IMG/VR virus record: IMGVR_UViG_3300025598_000152
Location: 1 to 26,102 of that record
DNA from: a virus
DNA: 26,102 nt
Strand: one strand, 5' to 3'
A program made the translations under genes and the position numbers. The notes under the pieces were generated by a model. The model was not told the origin of the DNA. It was given only the letters and a program-made list of their open reading frames with translations, and made no database searches. Of this stretch, positions 25,453 through 26,102 are shown one piece after another (within the stretch, counting starts at the first letter, position 1; every line of letters starts with the position of its first letter).

Positions 25453-25493
25453 TAACGCAGGTTACCAGTCTCAGGCTTTCGCCACACCAACAA
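25429..25493 (-). ncRNA. Candidate structured element (three-way junction) in repeat copy 1
   Basis: Read on the minus strand, TTGTTGGTGT (25493-25484) pairs perfectly over ten bases with ACACCAACAA (25438-25429). Directly inside is the hairpin GGC-GAAA-GCC (25483-25474), a GNRA tetraloop. Directly inside the other side is CCTGC with GCAGG (25461-25457 and 25443-25439). The helices abut without gaps, except for a 12-base linker. Repeat copy 2 has the same entry strand, pairing seven bases with 25254-25260, and a hairpin TGCGTA-GACTGA-TACGCA at 25330-25347. No named RNA family was recognised. Confidence 0.4.
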
Positions 25494-25543
25494 GAATGAG
25501 GACTAGATCTTCGTCACCTTGTGCACAGGCTTCTCCCCAATCC

Positions 25544-25738
25544 TCATACTTCTTGATACTTTAGTACTTCTTTTATATCATCCACACATTTTTGATTTGC
25601 CACCCAGTATAAGACTGGTTGCATTGCGTTTGGCATATAGAATTTTACCACGACTGAGTCACCAATGAGCAGATTTTGAAAGCCTTTTGCCCCTTCCTCA
25701 GTCTCAAATATGCCACCTATCATCGGTATTTCCTTCAT
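25544..25738 (-). CDS. Small hypothetical protein
   Basis: A 64-aa protein with GGAGAA upstream and an ATGA overlap with the previous stop. It begins MKEIPMIGGIFETEEGAKGF and continues QNLLIGDSVVVKFYMPNAMQ, PVLYWVANQKCVDDIKEVLK. It looks like a compact alpha/beta protein with no known family. After its TGA an open plus-one frame continues for 24 codons (down to 25471), so the end may be altered by a frameshift. Confidence 0.6.
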   Translation of the reverse strand: MKEIPMIGGIFETEEGAKGFQNLLIGDSVVVKFYMPNAMQPVLYWVANQKCVDDIKEVLKYQEV

Positions 25739-25968
25739 TCGCTTTTCTCCAGTTGTTTTTCAATCCATTCATCCAACTTTTTATGCAACCATTCAATATT
25801 ACGCTCACCAACTGATTTGCCGTTATTCGTTATTCTAGGGTCAGTCAAAATATCTTTGATGATATCTCCTGAAGTGAACGTGATAGTGGTTCCATCATGC
25901 ATCGTGTTTACACTTAAGCCGACTCCTTTATGAGAAACGCCAAACCCCGCTGTTAAAACTTCATTCAT
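25735..25968 (-). CDS. Small hypothetical protein
   Basis: 77 aa from the ATG at 25968 (GGAG nine bases upstream); a longer reading from 25989 lacks such a site. It reads MNEVLTAGFGVSHKGVGLSV, then TMHDGTTITFTSGDIIKDIL, ending with a charged helix (GERNIEWLHKKLDEWIEKQL). The start overlaps the end of the upstream gene and the stop overlaps the next gene by ATGA, so it is one link of a translational chain. The role is unknown. Confidence 0.6.
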   Translation of the reverse strand: MNEVLTAGFGVSHKGVGLSVNTMHDGTTITFTSGDIIKDILTDPRITNNGKSVGERNIEWLHKKLDEWIEKQLEKSE

Positions 25969-26102
25969 TTTCGCTCTCCATAACATCAATAATTAACTGT
26001 TGCTTTACTAATTCCAAACAACCGATTGCGGTTGCTGTGTAAAGCGTTTCATCGTACTTGTGGATTAGTTCTAGCATTTCTTCAACAAGACTATCCGATA
26101 AT
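25961..26102 (-). CDS. Partial small phage protein (5' end outside window)
   Basis: An open frame that enters from the right edge and stops at TGA 25961-25963. The visible 46 residues read LSDSLVEEMLELIHKYDETL, YTATAIGCLELVKQQLIIDV, MESENE. The form (helix, then Y-E-x-x-x-x-x-T-A-I-G-x-L-E-x-V-K) is seen in short phage proteins of unknown function. It overlaps the next start by eight bases. The N-terminus is missing. Confidence 0.55.
   Translation of the reverse strand, partial: LSDSLVEEMLELIHKYDETLYTATAIGCLELVKQQLIIDVMESENE

Larger units (their letters stand above)
25239..25547 (-). repeat. Tandem structured repeat block upstream of the terminase genes
   Basis: The perfect 20-base direct repeat CACCAACAAGAATGAGGACT (plus-strand reading) is at 25350-25369 and 25485-25504, 135 bases apart. 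The similarity extends further on the minus strand: GTATGAGGATTGGGGAG and GTATGGGGATTGTGAG precede the two copies. Each copy forms a stem in RNA sense: ATGAGGA with TCCTCAT (25541-25547 and 25496-25502), and ATGGGGA with TCCTCAT (25413-25419 and 25361-25367). Copy one continues with a flush three-way junction. It can be a packaging (pac/cos) site, a structured RNA or degenerated small genes. Confidence 0.6.

Noticed and set aside
25433-25503. A 71-base minus-strand segment that starts GTCCT and ends AGGAC-A-CCA, resembling a tRNA in length and ends, with a GTTCAA
   Set aside because: Only five acceptor pairs form, there is no five-pair anticodon arm with a seven-base loop, and no stem around TTCAA. 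Better pairing comes from the three-way junction.
25350-25504. CRISPR array from the repeated 20-base unit
   Set aside because: Only two copies exist, the spacing of 115 bases is too long for a spacer, and no cas gene is present.

Overview
The window is part of a tailed double-stranded DNA bacteriophage (Caudoviricetes) or a near-complete prophage morphogenesis cluster. Every supported gene lies on the minus strand, so transcription runs from the right end (26102) to the left end (1). Genes are packed head to tail, with many ATGA or TAATG stop/start overlaps and clear purine-rich Shine-Dalgarno sequences (AAGGAG, AGAGGA). I found no rRNA, tRNA, integrase, host housekeeping gene or CRISPR array. 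The host cannot be fixed from sequence alone. Gene style and moderate base composition resemble uncultured aquatic phages, but that is an impression and not a proof.

Layout in transcription order. (1) 26102-25029: four small early or pre-packaging genes (the first is cut by the window edge), interrupted at 25239-25547 by an unusual repeat block with strong secondary-structure potential. (2) 24987-22865: small and large terminase subunits, then a 62-aa cysteine-containing ORF. (3) 22878-18880: a 1332-aa multidomain protein of unknown function. (4) 18877-16322: a long (851 aa) portal protein. (5) 16329-14051: two tiny genes, a GroES-like co-chaperonin, a coiled-coil scaffold-like protein and an unknown head-region gene. 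(6) 14026-12529: a probable decoration protein and a Mu gpT-like major capsid protein. (7) 12513-11983: an AT-rich HNH endonuclease gene inserted between capsid and downstream structural genes. (8) 11956-4487: large structural proteins, including a strongly His/Lys/Gly-rich repeat protein, two small basic proteins, a head-tail adaptor-like protein and a small zinc-ribbon protein. (9) 4487-1: four successive tail-fibre-type genes, the last two ending in an S74 (endosialidase-type) chaperone domain. The last one runs off the left edge.

Together these genes describe packaging (terminase, portal), capsid assembly (scaffold, co-chaperonin, capsid, decoration), neck closure and host recognition (fibres). 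No tape-measure, tube or sheath gene is recognisable. With the P22-like long portal and a gp4-like adaptor, this suggests a short-tailed (podovirus-type) particle, which is an inference.

The most interesting points are: the tandem, structure-forming repeat block upstream of the terminase genes; the His-rich triplicated-repeat protein; the 1332-aa protein whose two ends carry the same short motif; a virus-encoded GroES; a discoidin-like insertion in the neck adaptor; and tandem self-processing S74 fibres.
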